From: UBA6522 sp963664945
GTDB lineage: Bacteria > Pseudomonadota > Gammaproteobacteria > Steroidobacterales > Rariloculaceae
Assembly: GCA_963664945.1 (NCBI GenBank)
Contig: OY761822.1
Span: 4,836,001 to 4,900,000, forward strand
Direction of reading: 5' to 3'
Length of the DNA: 64,000 bases
The notes under the pieces were generated by a model. The model did not search any database. It saw only the letters and a program-made list of their open reading frames with translations, and was not told where the DNA came from. This document shows, one piece after another, positions 16,385 to 26,700 of this stretch. The first letter of the stretch is position 1; every line of letters starts with the position of its first letter. The position numbers and the translations under genes are program-made.

Positions 16385-17563
16385 TCAAGAAACTGCGTGA
16401 GAGTTGGGTTTACAAGGCTTGATGGACACGTTGGAAGCGTAGGCCGAAAGCTTGGGAATCGAGTCAATAGCCATCATGAAATAGTCTCGATCTCTCTCTA
16501 TTCCGATGCTGTCGTACCCAACTGCGTTACATGCCGCCAACGTAGACCCTGAACCGGCGAAAGTATCAAGGACAACACCTTCGCCAAGCGGCAATACTCC
16601 CCGCACCAACTGACGGATGAAGGCTTGCGGCTTCAGACTGGGATGCGGAGCCAACTGCTTTTCCGCCCGACGAGTCGGCGCGGACTTGATAACGTCGCCA
16701 AACGGTTTTGACTCCTGTGGCCGTCGGAATCCACCAGTTTTCCATTTCCTCAGATTGTCCTGGACCCTTCCCTCAAGTGGCTTTCTGAAGATCAACCACG
16801 GCTCCCACATCGAGCGTGGCATGACGCTCACATCGGGAAATTCCAAATGCGCTCCCTTGGGCCGGTCGCCACCACGCATGGTCATGGTTAGCCGGATAAT
16901 TTCACCCCTCCGCTCAAATCCAGCCTCAGACAAAGAGATTCCTACAATGTGAGAAACCAACGGATTGGAAGCTACGACCAGATTGGCTCCGGGTACCAGC
17001 ACACGATAAGCGATCTTTCCCCAAATGGTGAAGAATTGCCTTATTTCTTCTAGCTGATTCTTGTCCAGCGTCGTAAATCGAGGAAGCGGGGATCTCCTAT
17101 GACCGTCAAACGACGGGGGTATTCTCCATACGCCGCCTTTGCCGGCACGCAGTTTCCTTTGTTGCTCCTCCGTGTATTCATGTAGTCCGTAAGGCGGATC
17201 CGTAACAATTGCATGAATCGAATTTGGCGTGGCCCGGTCCAGCCAGGAAAAGCAATCATCGTAGTGAATAATGGACTTTTGGAACGAGAAGGGCTTCTCC
17301 GTGCTATCGACCGGAGCAAAGAATCGTTGCCGCGGGCTTGCCTGACTGGTTTTTGCACGATACACGCCTCTTCGTTCGCGCACGAAAAGCTGCGGCGTGT
17401 TTAGCCTCAGATATGACCTGATGGACGATGTCGGTGTCTTTCCGATCTGCTCACGAACACCCGCCTCGATATCGGAAATTCCAAGCGGCCCATCGGACTC
17501 CTCGAAAACCTTGACGATGGCGTCTCGCACCCGACCGGGTGGTTGCTTGCTCTGCGGGGGCAT
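16385..17563 (-). CDS. DNA methyltransferase (beta-type N6-A/N4-C) with N-terminal winged helix
   Basis: 392 aa. Residues 8-70 form a winged-helix segment (GRVRDAIVKVFEESDGPLGISDIEAGVREQ...RRGVYRA) resembling HARE-HTH. The catalytic motif DPPY is at 122-125, ahead of the SAM-binding motif FAGSGST near residue 350, i.e. beta-class order. Such enzymes modify adenine N6 or cytosine N4 in a specific site. It converges with the McrBC genes across a 636-base gap and has no restriction enzyme of its own beside it, so it may be solitary or protect against a partner elsewhere. It ends with an ordinary C-terminus; intact. Confidence 0.88.
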   Translation of the reverse strand: MPPQSKQPPGRVRDAIVKVFEESDGPLGISDIEAGVREQIGKTPTSSIRSYLRLNTPQLFVRERRGVYRAKTSQASPRQRFFAPVDSTEKPFSFQKSIIHYDDCFSWLDRATPNSIHAIVTDPPYGLHEYTEEQQRKLRAGKGGVWRIPPSFDGHRRSPLPRFTTLDKNQLEEIRQFFTIWGKIAYRVLVPGANLVVASNPLVSHIVGISLSEAGFERRGEIIRLTMTMRGGDRPKGAHLEFPDVSVMPRSMWEPWLIFRKPLEGRVQDNLRKWKTGGFRRPQESKPFGDVIKSAPTRRAEKQLAPHPSLKPQAFIRQLVRGVLPLGEGVVLDTFAGSGSTLAACNAVGYDSIGIERDRDYFMMAIDSIPKLSAYASNVSIKPCKPNSHAVS

Positions 17564-17619
17564 CTGGCGAGGCTAGACGTCTGGACGTCTTCGGTCAACC
17601 TGAAATGACTTTGCGACAA

Positions 17620-18384
17620 TCAGCGCGCCGTCCAGCCGCCGTCCACCTTGAGGCTGGACCCGGTCATCAGCGAGGAATCGGCCGACGCCAGGAACATTAC
17701 CGCGGCGACGACCTCGCGAAGCTCGCCGATACGACCCATGGGGATGCAGTCGAGCGCCCACTGCTTGAAGGCCCTATCCTCGAACATGGGTCCGGTCAGG
17801 GGCGTCTCGATGAACGTCGGTGCGACGCTGTTGACGCGAATGCCGTGGGGCGCCAGTTCCACGCCCAGCGCCTTGGTCAGCCCCTCCACGGCGTGCTTGG
17901 TCATGCAGTAGACGGTCCGGTTTGCCGCGCCGATGTGGCCCATCTGCGACGACATGTTGATGATCGAACCGCCGGCGCCCGCGCGGAGCATCACCCGTGC
18001 GGCGCTCTGGGCCGTGAGGAACATGGCCCGGACGTTGACGGCGATCATTTCGTCCACGACCTCTTCCGGAGTGTCGATAAAGGGCTGCGGCGAATTGGTG
18101 CCGGCGTTGTTGAACAGGATATCGAGCCGCTCGAGTTGCTCGAGCCGACGGCGAAAAGGCCGCTCATTGACGTCCTCGGCCCAAGTCTCCACGGTGCTGC
18201 CCAACCGATCGCGCAGCCGGTCCAGATCGCCCTGATTTCTCGCCACCGCGATCACCCGCGCGCCGGCATCGACCATGGCCTCGGCGCAGGCCGCCCCGAT
18301 GCCGCGGCTGCCTCCGGAGATCAGCGCCACTCGGCCGTCGAGGTCCCACCTTGTGCCTGTCGAAGCGCCAACTGGAGTACTCAT
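17620..18384 (-). CDS. short-chain dehydrogenase/reductase
   Basis: 254 aa from ATG 18384. Classical SDR: cofactor motif GGSRGIG, NNAG, catalytic Ser in NMSSQMG, Y-x3-K in YCMTKHA and the PTFIETPLT loop. An acidic residue is absent where NAD enzymes have it and VARNQGDL follows strand 2, so NADP is possible (inference). Substrate unknown. Next to exported DUF6152 genes transcribed in the same direction (19 bases from the upstream gene), so perhaps one operon. Confidence 0.9.
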   Translation of the reverse strand: MSTPVGASTGTRWDLDGRVALISGGSRGIGAACAEAMVDAGARVIAVARNQGDLDRLRDRLGSTVETWAEDVNERPFRRRLEQLERLDILFNNAGTNSPQPFIDTPEEVVDEMIAVNVRAMFLTAQSAARVMLRAGAGGSIINMSSQMGHIGAANRTVYCMTKHAVEGLTKALGVELAPHGIRVNSVAPTFIETPLTGPMFEDRAFKQWALDCIPMGRIGELREVVAAVMFLASADSSLMTGSSLKVDGGWTAR

Positions 18385-18403
18385 GCAGGCAAACCGACCA
18401 CCG

Positions 18404-19441
18404 CTAGCCCTCGATGCACTCGTACGGTTCCACGGTGACGCCCGGTATGTAGATCCAGTACGCCTCGAATTCAATGGGCTCGAGGAATGTGGCCGGGTCG
18501 GTGATGATGGTGTGGTAGTACAGTCGGCTTCCATCGTCGCTTGGCGTATAGCGTTCGACCATCTCCAGACCGTCACTGAGCGCGATCCCCAGGCGAAACT
18601 TTCGGGACGCAATATTCGTCGTCGTCACGACCAACGAGCCGTTGTCCCATCTGCCGATGGAATGCCCGAGCGGCGACCCGATGTCGGCAGCGTGCTCGTC
18701 CAGGTGAATCGTACGAACCGCGTCGTACTCCTCAAGCCGCATCAGAATCGTATCGCCCTGGTCGATGAAGTCACGCGGATACGGGTTCCCGACGATTGCC
18801 GGCATTCCGGCTGATGCGCACTCGCCTGTGGCCAGATTGTCGGTCAACCGATCGTAGGCCACCGCTGTGGCGCGCGCTTCATCGGTCATCGGGGAATTCT
18901 CGTGCGTAGCATCGAAGTCCCTGAATAGTCCCGGTTCCGGCGGGGAGCTCCAGGTGCGGAAGAGTCCCAGTTCCGGGGTGCTCGAATCGCCGTCGGCCAC
19001 GAAACGAGCGCCGGTCCTGCCCATCGCCTCATCGCTCCATCTCGGCTCCGCGCTATTGGAGAAGAGGACTTCCCGACCGTCAGGCAGCAGGGCATTGGTC
19101 ACGTAAATCTCGGTCATGCCGCCGTGAGCCGGATTGCCCGCCAGCGTGATCTCGTCGCCTTCTTCGAGCAGCACTTCGGTGATGTCCCGCTGGCGCAGCA
19201 TGCTGACCGACTGTGCTTCGACCTCCCAGAGTTCCTCGCCGCCTTCGTCGTTGGTGACGCGCACGGTGAGTCGAACATGCGGATTGCGCCAAATGACACG
19301 TTCGAGTTCACCTTGAAGTTCAATCGATGCAGAGAGGTCGAATTGGGCGCCGATGCCGTGGTGTGCAATCGTCAGTGCGGGAATGGTCAGGAGCGCGGCC
19401 GCAACTCCGGGCCAGGTCCGCACGATCATTGATTTATTCAT
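18404..19441 (-). CDS. exported DUF6152 fusion protein
   Basis: 345 aa. Signal peptide ends LTIA, and HHGIGAQFDLSASIELQGELERVIWRNPHVRL opens the DUF6152 module; GDEITLAGNPAHGG closes it. The second domain has NPYPRDFIDQGDTILMRLEEYDAVRTIHLDE, GHSIGRWDNGSLVVTTT and ends PYECIEG. The two shared cysteines (ECASAGMP, YEC) are conserved. Same architecture as the 5773-6798 gene and about 55 bases upstream lies another fusion on the same strand, 19496-20548, so this is a local paralogue cluster. No biochemical function known to me. Confidence 0.82.
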   Translation of the reverse strand: MNKSMIVRTWPGVAAALLTIPALTIAHHGIGAQFDLSASIELQGELERVIWRNPHVRLTVRVTNDEGGEELWEVEAQSVSMLRQRDITEVLLEEGDEITLAGNPAHGGMTEIYVTNALLPDGREVLFSNSAEPRWSDEAMGRTGARFVADGDSSTPELGLFRTWSSPPEPGLFRDFDATHENSPMTDEARATAVAYDRLTDNLATGECASAGMPAIVGNPYPRDFIDQGDTILMRLEEYDAVRTIHLDEHAADIGSPLGHSIGRWDNGSLVVTTTNIASRKFRLGIALSDGLEMVERYTPSDDGSRLYYHTIITDPATFLEPIEFEAYWIYIPGVTVEPYECIEG

Positions 19442-19495
19442 GTCTGTTTTCCCTCAGCCGCGATACGCCAATGGTCGATCGCAGCATTCAAATCA

Positions 19496-20548
19496 TCAGC
19501 CCGCGGGCGGCAATGGCAGTGCGCAATCGACTTCGATGAACCGGTAGTCCGTGGCCGCATGGTTTTTTCGCCAGGTCATCTGCCACGGACCCGTCATGTA
19601 CTCCGGGTCGTTGACGACCAGCGTCATCTCCAACAAGGCGCCGAGTTCAGGGGAGTCGGCACGCCTGTAGGTCTCCGTGACCGTACTGCTGTCGCTGTGC
19701 GCGTTGCCCCGCGTGCCGGTGAGTCGCCCGAGGAGTTGCGTTGATTCAATAACCAGCGCATCGCCCTCGTATCGGGCCACGTGATGACCGTAGTCCGTGT
19801 GCTCGTCAGACGCAGGGCCACGCCCGTCCAGATGGATGACGCGGGTGGCGGCGCCCTGCTCGTACTCGAAAACCAGGTGATCGTCATTCTGGGTGATTCG
19901 CAGGGGATGTCCCGACATGGCCTGGCGCACCAGACCGTGGTCGGCGCACTCGGCAAACGCCGGATCATCGAGCGCATCGAAGCCGGCCTGCAGCGCGGCC
20001 CCGACGTCGTTGAGAGGCGGCGGCGGGTTGGGAGTGCGGCCCAGACCGCCGAGCCACAACCCTCCAAGGTTCGGGCGCCCGTCGTCCAGCGTGAGCGCCA
20101 CCGCCATGCTCGCGTCCGGAGCCTGGCTGTGGTCGGGCGCCTCCTGCAGGCGCCGAACGATCGATCCATCCGCCGGATCCAGCTCGACAAACCGCCCACT
20201 TTGAATTTCGGCGGATTCGATGAGGAGCATGGGGGCGCCGGTGCGGCTGCTCTTGCCGGCGAAGCGAATGAGTTGTCCGGGCTGCAACGTTTCGGCGGTC
20301 CAGCCCCAGCGGCGCATGGGCGGCGCGGCCGGGCCCGTGACCATCCACTCGGTTTCGGCACCCGTCTCATCCGTGACGCTGAGCATGATGTTGACGTGCG
20401 GGTTGACGAAGTTGTACTCGGTCACCACGCCTTCAACCTCGATCTCTTCGTCGGTGAACACGGCGCCGGCGGCATGGTGCGCGCTCGCAGGCACCGAACC
20501 GGCGACGGCAGCAAAACAAAGCACCGCGAGGGGTTCCAAGTATCTCAT
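19496..20548 (-). CDS. exported DUF6152 fusion protein, diverged
   Basis: 350 aa from ATG 20548 (MRYLEPLAVLCFAAVAGSVPASA is a clean signal peptide; the longer frame upstream would bury it). DUF6152 module: HHAAGAVFTDEEIEVEGVVTEYNFVNPHVNI and GQLIRFAGKSSRTGAP. The second domain is the most diverged copy: GHHVARYEGDALVIEST replaces the W-bearing core and the final motif is FIEVDC. Cysteines are still at equivalent places (ECADHGL, VDC). Membrane/periplasm location; function unknown. Confidence 0.8.
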   Translation of the reverse strand: MRYLEPLAVLCFAAVAGSVPASAHHAAGAVFTDEEIEVEGVVTEYNFVNPHVNIMLSVTDETGAETEWMVTGPAAPPMRRWGWTAETLQPGQLIRFAGKSSRTGAPMLLIESAEIQSGRFVELDPADGSIVRRLQEAPDHSQAPDASMAVALTLDDGRPNLGGLWLGGLGRTPNPPPPLNDVGAALQAGFDALDDPAFAECADHGLVRQAMSGHPLRITQNDDHLVFEYEQGAATRVIHLDGRGPASDEHTDYGHHVARYEGDALVIESTQLLGRLTGTRGNAHSDSSTVTETYRRADSPELGALLEMTLVVNDPEYMTGPWQMTWRKNHAATDYRFIEVDCALPLPPAG

Positions 20549-20779
20549 GGCATTCGTCCGGAATTTGCGCCCCCAAAGTGTACTACGCCACTGCCCCGTG
20601 ACGGCGTGCCATCGAAGGACATGCCGTTCGATGCTGATGTCGGGATCACCTGACAATTACGAGTCAGCACGCCTGCAAGCGCCCAAATGCACGGCGTCGC
20701 GGTTAAAATCGTGATATGCCGCGGGCGGGGTGTTCTACGCCCTGGCGGCGGCAACGACGGACAATCCTGGAGAAGCACC

Positions 20780-22057
20780 ATGGCACGTTACCTCAAACGC
20801 GGTCAGCCCGCGGACATTACCGCCCGGGAGGACGACAAGGTCCGCAAGGCCGTGGAGGACATCATCGCGGACATCGGCTCCAGGGGAGACCGCGCGCTGC
20901 GGGATTATTCGGAACGCTTCGACCGCTGGTCACCGGATTCCTTCCGCCTCGACGCCGACACCATCGAGTCCTGCCGGAAGTCGCTTTCGGGGCGGGTGAT
21001 CGACGACATACGCTTCGCCCAGGCACAGATTCGGAACTTCGCCCAGGCGCAGCGAGACGCGCTCCGGGACGTGGAGGTCGAGACGCTGCCGGGCGTCGTG
21101 CTGGGACACAAGAATCTGCCGGTCAACAGCGTCGGTTGCTATGTGCCGGGCGGCAAATACCCCATGGTGGCTTCGGCCCACATGAGCGTGGTCACGGCCA
21201 AGGTGGCGGGCGTGAACCGGATCGCCGCAGCGGCGCCGCCCTACAGGGGCGCTCCGAGCGCAGCCATCGTCACCGCCATGGATATGGCGGGCGCCGACGA
21301 GATCTATTGCCTCGGCGGCGTGCAGGCCGTGGCGGCGATGGCCCTTGGAACCGAGAGCATCGACCCGGTGGACATGATCGTCGGTCCGGGCAACGCCTAC
21401 GTGGCCGAGGCCAAGCGCCAACTCTTCGGCCGGGTGGGCATCGACCTGCTGGCGGGACCCACGGAAACGCTTGTCATCGCCGACGACAGCGTGGATGGCG
21501 AACTGTGCGCGGCGGACCTTCTGGGCCAGGCCGAGCACGGGCCCACCTCGCCCGCGATCCTGCTCACCGACTCCGAATCGCTGGCACGGGAGACGATTGC
21601 GGAAGTGCAGCGCCAACTGGGCGTGCTTTCCACCGCGGACATCGCCGCGGTGGCCTGGAGGGATCATGGCCAGGTCATCGTTTGCGATAGCGTCGATGAA
21701 ATGGTCCGGGTGGCCGACGAGATCGCCGCCGAGCACGTGCAGGTCATGACCCGCGATCCATCGTATTTCCTTCAAAACATGACCAACTACGGCGCCCTGT
21801 TTCTGGGGCCGGAGACCAACGTCGCTTACGGGGACAAGGTCATCGGCACCAACCACACGCTGCCGACGCGGCGCGCGGCCCGGTATACGGGCGGTCTGTG
21901 GGTCGGCAAGTTCATCAAGACCTGCACATATCAGCGGGTGACGGAAGCGGCCTCACTGCAGGTTGGCGAGTACTGCTCCAGGCTGTGCGATCTGGAAGGT
22001 TTCATGGGCCACAAGGAACAGGCGGATATTCGCGTGCGACGCTATGGCAGCGGCTAG
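20780..22057 (+). CDS. histidinol-dehydrogenase-family enzyme, possibly sulfopropanediol dehydrogenase-like
   Basis: 425 aa from ATG 20780 with GGAG nine bases upstream. HisD-fold motifs are clear: GCYVPGGKYP, VGPGNAYVAEAKRQLFGRVGID, GPTETLVIADD, zinc-site QAEHG, and catalytic AEHVQV. The C-terminal part GTNHTLPTRRAARYTGGLWVGKFIKTC departs from true histidinol dehydrogenases and resembles the HisD paralogues that oxidise other diols such as 2,3-dihydroxypropane-1-sulfonate. No his genes adjoin it. Family certain; substrate is an inference, though sulfur-linked genes at 1-4.5 kb fit. Confidence 0.85.
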   Translation: MARYLKRGQPADITAREDDKVRKAVEDIIADIGSRGDRALRDYSERFDRWSPDSFRLDADTIESCRKSLSGRVIDDIRFAQAQIRNFAQAQRDALRDVEVETLPGVVLGHKNLPVNSVGCYVPGGKYPMVASAHMSVVTAKVAGVNRIAAAAPPYRGAPSAAIVTAMDMAGADEIYCLGGVQAVAAMALGTESIDPVDMIVGPGNAYVAEAKRQLFGRVGIDLLAGPTETLVIADDSVDGELCAADLLGQAEHGPTSPAILLTDSESLARETIAEVQRQLGVLSTADIAAVAWRDHGQVIVCDSVDEMVRVADEIAAEHVQVMTRDPSYFLQNMTNYGALFLGPETNVAYGDKVIGTNHTLPTRRAARYTGGLWVGKFIKTCTYQRVTEAASLQVGEYCSRLCDLEGFMGHKEQADIRVRRYGSG

Positions 22058-22202
22058 AAATTTTCGCCCCGGCGGCCGGCGCGTTGACGCCCCAGGAATA
22101 GGGTTCTGTCATGCAAGCCCAATGCTCGCAGGCTCGCAAAACGGCATAAGTCTCAACGCGATGTGTAGAATCGCCTTTTCGGACACCATGGAGAGAACTC
22201 TC

Positions 22203-22889
22203 ATGAAACATGCTTTCCGCTCTGCCCTGATTGCTTCGGCCCTGGCAATCGCGCTAATCCGGACCGTCGGAGCCCAGGACGCCGAGGCCGCCTACGTAGT
22301 GACTTACATCGAGGTTTCTCCCTCGTCGGTTCAGCAGGCCATCGAATTGATCGCCGCGGAATCCGTTGCCGGCCGAAGCGATGACGGTAATCTGTTGTTC
22401 GTGGCCCTGCAGCGGATCGGCCAGCCCAATCACTTCGTCCTCCTGGAGACGTGGGCGAGTCCGGAAGCCCAACAGTCCCATCGGGATTCGGGCCGTAAAA
22501 CAGCCTTTCGCGAAGCCCTGGGGCCCTTGCTCTACAGCCCCTACGACGAACGCCTGCACGTGGAACTCGTCTCCGAAAACCAGTACAGCGAACCCACCGC
22601 CGATGCCGTCTACGCAGTCACTCACGTGGACGTCACGCCCAACAACGTGGATCCTGCCCTGGAACACCTGCAAGCCATGGCCGCCGCGAGCCTCGCCGAG
22701 GGAGGCAACGAGCGATTCGAAGTGCTTGTTCAGTCCAACCGCAGAAACCACTTCAGCGTCGTGGAGCGATGGGAAAACGAGCAGGCGCAATTGGAACACA
22801 TCGATGCCTCGCACAGCCGGGCGTTTCGCGAAAGTCTCTACCCTCTGAGCGGGGCGCTTTACGATGAGAGGTTGTATCGGGCCTTGTAG
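22203..22889 (+). CDS. exported tandem ABM-domain protein
   Basis: 228 aa from ATG 22203. Signal peptide to about residue 24 (TVGAQ), then two antibiotic-biosynthesis-monooxygenase-like ferredoxin folds: 30-120 (YVVTYIEVSPSSVQQAIELI ... NHFVLLETWASPEAQQSH) and 135-228 (YAVTHVDVTPNNVDPALEHL ... NHFSVVERWENEQAQLEH). Both copies end with YDERL. ABM folds are small dimeric enzymes or binding proteins; the tandem copy makes a pseudo-dimer. Substrate unknown. Confidence 0.75.
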   Translation: MKHAFRSALIASALAIALIRTVGAQDAEAAYVVTYIEVSPSSVQQAIELIAAESVAGRSDDGNLLFVALQRIGQPNHFVLLETWASPEAQQSHRDSGRKTAFREALGPLLYSPYDERLHVELVSENQYSEPTADAVYAVTHVDVTPNNVDPALEHLQAMAAASLAEGGNERFEVLVQSNRRNHFSVVERWENEQAQLEHIDASHSRAFRESLYPLSGALYDERLYRAL

Positions 22890-22928
22890 TCTCCTGAGTA
22901 CTCGATCATCCCGACTGTCGGGACACCA

Positions 22929-23333
22929 TTACCGGCGTTCGATTTCGTTCCGCGCCGCGCTGGAAAGAAAGGCCGAACGAGTCATGCCGCGCTGCTTGGC
23001 CTCGTGATCGATGGCGTGCAATAGACCGTAGTCCAGGGAGACATTTACGCGCCGCGGGGATCCCTTGTCGAATATCAGGGGGACGAGGCAGATGACAGCG
23101 CCCTCCCTCCACTCGGCAATGGCCGGATCGGCTTCAATGTCCTGGGCAGATCGCGGTTGGGGAATTTGCTCTCCGTCCTGAATCATCCCTTCGACGTGAA
23201 AAGCAAGCGCTTCGGTGCCGCTTCGGATCGCCTCATCGATGGTATCGCCGGCGGACACGCACCCCGGAAAGTCCGGAAAACTGATGCCAAGCCCAGGACC
23301 GGTGTCACTGTGAATGAGCGCGACGTAACGCAT
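22929..23333 (-). CDS. hicB: HicB-like antitoxin
   Basis: 134 aa. N-terminal partial RNase-H-like domain with FPDFPGCVSAGDTIDEAIRSGTEALAFHVEGM is the HicB hallmark; the C-terminal VNVSLDYGLLHAIDHEAKQRGMTRSAFLSSAARNEIERR is a ribbon-helix-helix DNA-binding unit. It should neutralise the HicA encoded just upstream (11-base gap) and bind the operator at 23549-23566. Gene order toxin then antitoxin is the usual one for HicAB. Confidence 0.92.
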   Translation of the reverse strand: MRYVALIHSDTGPGLGISFPDFPGCVSAGDTIDEAIRSGTEALAFHVEGMIQDGEQIPQPRSAQDIEADPAIAEWREGAVICLVPLIFDKGSPRRVNVSLDYGLLHAIDHEAKQRGMTRSAFLSSAARNEIERR

Positions 23334-23344
23334 GCGTCCTCCTG

Positions 23345-23533
23345 TTATTTCCAGCCCGCCTGCCTGTAGATTGACACCACTGTACCGCGCTTCAGATCCC
23401 GTTTTGCGTGCGGCACCGTCACGCGACCGCTCCTTTCCGGGTGTTTGAATTGCCAGTGGCTACCCTTCACTGCGACACGATACCAGCCATCCTGCTCCAG
23501 GAGCCTGATCAATTTCCGGCTGTTGCACTCCAC
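23345..23533 (-). CDS. hicA: HicA-like mRNA interferase toxin
   Basis: 62 aa, GTG start. The dsRBD-like HicA fold is plain: RKLIRLLEQDGW, then VKGSHWQFKHPERSGRVTVPHAKRDLKRGTVVSIYRQAGW. The catalytic His lies in GSHWQF. HicA toxins cleave mRNA independently of translation. It pairs with HicB downstream and likely shares one transcript from a promoter just right of 23533. Confidence 0.92.
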   Translation of the reverse strand: MECNSRKLIRLLEQDGWYRVAVKGSHWQFKHPERSGRVTVPHAKRDLKRGTVVSIYRQAGWK

Positions 23534-23548
23534 TATCGATAGCGTCGT

Positions 23549-23566
23549 TGTGTATATTGATACACA
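23549..23566. promoter_or_regulatory. palindromic operator candidate for hicAB
   Basis: TGTGTAT-ATTG-ATACACA, a perfect 7-4-7 inverted repeat 16 bases upstream of the hicA start; a second palindrome CTATCGATAG overlaps 23533-23542. The position and symmetry suit a ribbon-helix-helix HicB operator. The AT-rich centre can serve as a -10 region (inference). Confidence 0.65.
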
Positions 23567-23725
23567 TCAAGGACTGGTTGGTCAATGGGTGCCCGACACA
23601 TATTCATCATCGACAAGGGTATCTTCCTCATGCTTGCTCATGCGACGAAAGGCATCATCCCATCCGCTTCGTGGCTCAGTGGTCGGACGAACGACCAAGG
23701 GACCGTACAAGCCTATGCACAAGGG

Positions 23726-26700
23726 CTACGAAACGGCTGCAGACTCCAACCATTCCACGACTCGATTGGCGTCCTCCGCGTCTATCCGCGTAGGTGGAAC
23801 GACCCTCTGAAGGGTCAGGCGGTGGCGCTCGTCGGGCTCAAGGGTTGCCGCGTCGTCCACATAACCCTTGTCCGCCAACCATTTTTCCAGTTCGTCGGTC
23901 TTGCTCTTGCGGAAATGTTTCAGTTTCCCGGCTCGCAAGGCACGGACCAGCGCTTCGCCATCGCGGCCCAGTTTCGCGGCAAGGGCCGCGGCACGATCCA
24001 GAAAAACGGGCGCAACGGCATCGCATTGATCAAGCACGGCCCTGTCGACGGGCATTCCCCGCCCCTGGCGCCACAATTCGGTCCAGCACCTTGCGGTCCG
24101 GCACCTGTGCCGGAGCCGCTGCCGGGTCTGTCGATGGGCAATCGCCGACCGCGCCGCGTTACTGGCCAACAGGGATTCCAATTGCCCCAGCGTGCCGATC
24201 CGCCAGGTGTCCAGGAGGCCGTGCAGCAAGTCGAGGTCGTCGCGGAGCAGGTGAAAGAGATGAATTCCGCCGGCGTCGACACGGGGATTCACCGGATGCA
24301 CTCCTATGAGCGCAGCATACTTTTCAGCCGCCAGACCGTCTGGCGACGGCAGCGTTGGGGGCGCTTCAACCCGCAGGGCGTCGGGATCCGGCAGCATGGA
24401 ACCGAAGCGAACGGCCGCCAGATCGATCATCGCCGGCGCCGCTCCGGTGGCCTGTTCCCACAGGGCGGCCTCGTGGCGCCGGGCGGACAGGTAGAAGATC
24501 TGGCGCCCCGCGTCGGCCAGCCTTGAGATGGTCCGGGCCATCACCGAGAACCGGTCAACATCGCTCGTGGTAAGCGCTTCGTCGAAAAACAACGGCAGCG
24601 TATCGCCGCCCCGCTCGAGATCCTCCGTCCAGGCGAGCCGAAGCGCGAGCAGCAGTTGCATGCGAGTGCCGGAGGAAAGTTCGTTCAGCGCGCGCCATTC
24701 GCCCAACTTCTTGTCGAGCGCGACAAAACGATCCGTGTCCCGCAGTTCCAGGGTGAACGCGTGAGACGTCACCTGCTCGAACCACTGCCGCGCCCGGCGC
24801 AGCAGATCCGGTTCGCGTTCGGTCTTGAATGCACTTTCCACGTCGTCGAGCAGCACCTCCGTGGCGGCACAAGCAAGAGCTTCGTCACGCTTGTCCCGCA
24901 ATGCTTCGGCTGCCTGATCCTTCGCTCTTGCGGCCTCCTCGAGCTTGTGGCTCCGACGGGCTTCCTGCAGACGGGCGTTGATCGCCGCTTTCTCCTCGAT
25001 GTGATCGGTTCGTTTGCCCGCCTGCTCCCCGGTCTCTCGCAGTTGGCGCTTCAGCTCGTCAACCGATCCACCCTCCACGGACTCCACGAGGCCGTTCTCG
25101 CCGGAAAGCAGCTTGCGAAGCCGGTGCTCTTCCGTTTTCGCCTCGTCCAGGGCCTTCCGGACCCGGCTCCAATCGCCCAACCGATTGATCATCCCCACGA
25201 GAGTCTCGCGCGCGCCAGCTTCGAGCGCGATTGACCCTCCCGATTCCCCACGGCTTGTTCCGTCGATATCCTCGCGGACGTCATTCTCGCCGACGTCCGC
25301 CTTGAGCCCGGCGCGCTCGAACAGCTTCGCGATACTCGTTTCGGCCTCCGCGATGCGGCCGTTCAGCGAGTCAATCTCAAGATTCCCGGCTTCCACGATC
25401 CCATCCGCGTCCGACGCCGCCTTCATGCGCGCTTTCAGGGAGTCCAGAGCAATGCGCAGCGCGTTCAGGTCCTCCCGGCTTGCTGATGCGCCGAGCCGGG
25501 AAGCCTCCTCGCCGCGCCATTCATCGAGAAAGTCGCGAATGCGTACGGCGCTCTCCGCGATCCGCGCCTGCAGGTCATTGCAGACGGCGACTGTTCGCAC
25601 ATGGGCCACGCGCGCTTCGTCGAAACGGTTGGTGATGTCGATGAATCGATAAAGCGGGGCGCCGGTCAGCGGCGGGTCGATACCGATTTCCCGCGCGAGC
25701 GCGCTACTGTGCGCCTCAAGCTCCGCAATTTTCGAATCATCTTCTTCAATCTCCTGGCGCAGTCGCTCGACGCCCTCGGATTGCTTCTTCTGCAGTCGGA
25801 GGTCGTCGAACCGGCGCTGGACATGTTGCCGCAGGTGCTCGCGCACCGGCCCCTCGCTCCATTCCGGCGGGAGATCGAGGCCGGTGCCGGCGTAGCGGCG
25901 CTTCGCATCCTCCGCGGGAGCGTCGGCCAGCGCGCTGGCGCGGCGCCCGAACCACGAAAAGATCAACAGTATCGCAATGCCGAAGGCAAGGACGCCAAAC
26001 ACGGTCCACGCGCCTGCCCGAATGGCCACCGCCGCGAGCAATCCCGACAGCGTCAATGTTGCCCACCAGAAAATGCGGGTCACAAACCAAACCCGCGCTG
26101 CGGCGGGGCTGGACGCGACCGCCGCACTCGTCGCCAGCCAGGCGCGCAAGGCCTCGGAGCCATCACGAAATTGTTCAAGCTCCGCTTCGTCGGGGGGAGC
26201 GCCTGCCAGCTTCAGGCGCTGGTGCAACTCCTTGCGGCGAAATTGCGCCTCGACCAGCGGCTCGAGGATTTCTCGGGCGCGATCGAGCTCTCTCGGTTTC
26301 AGCCTGGCGGTTCCGGCATTGCCTGCAAGCTGTTTCGCAGGGTTGTCAGGAACCGCTTCGGCCTTCGCCGGTTCGGCGGCTTCGCCGTTGCCTTCAAGCT
26401 GTGCCGCAGCGTCTTCGAAAACGGCTTCAGCCTCCTTCAGGTCCGTGCCGGCGCGGTCGAGATTGTTGAATTCCACTTCGGTCTGACGAAGCAATTCTTC
26501 AATTCCGGCCATTTCCTCGGCGTCGGGCCGGGAATCCTGCAATCCCGTGCGTTCAAGAGCGCGGTCCGCCGCCCCGATCTCACGTTCCGCAGTGCTGCGC
26601 TGTTCGCGCAGTTGCGCAATCTTCTCCTCAAGCGCCTTGAGATCATCAGGCTCGTCACCGCGCAATTGCGCCATGTGGACGGAAAATCCCTCAAGCTCAT

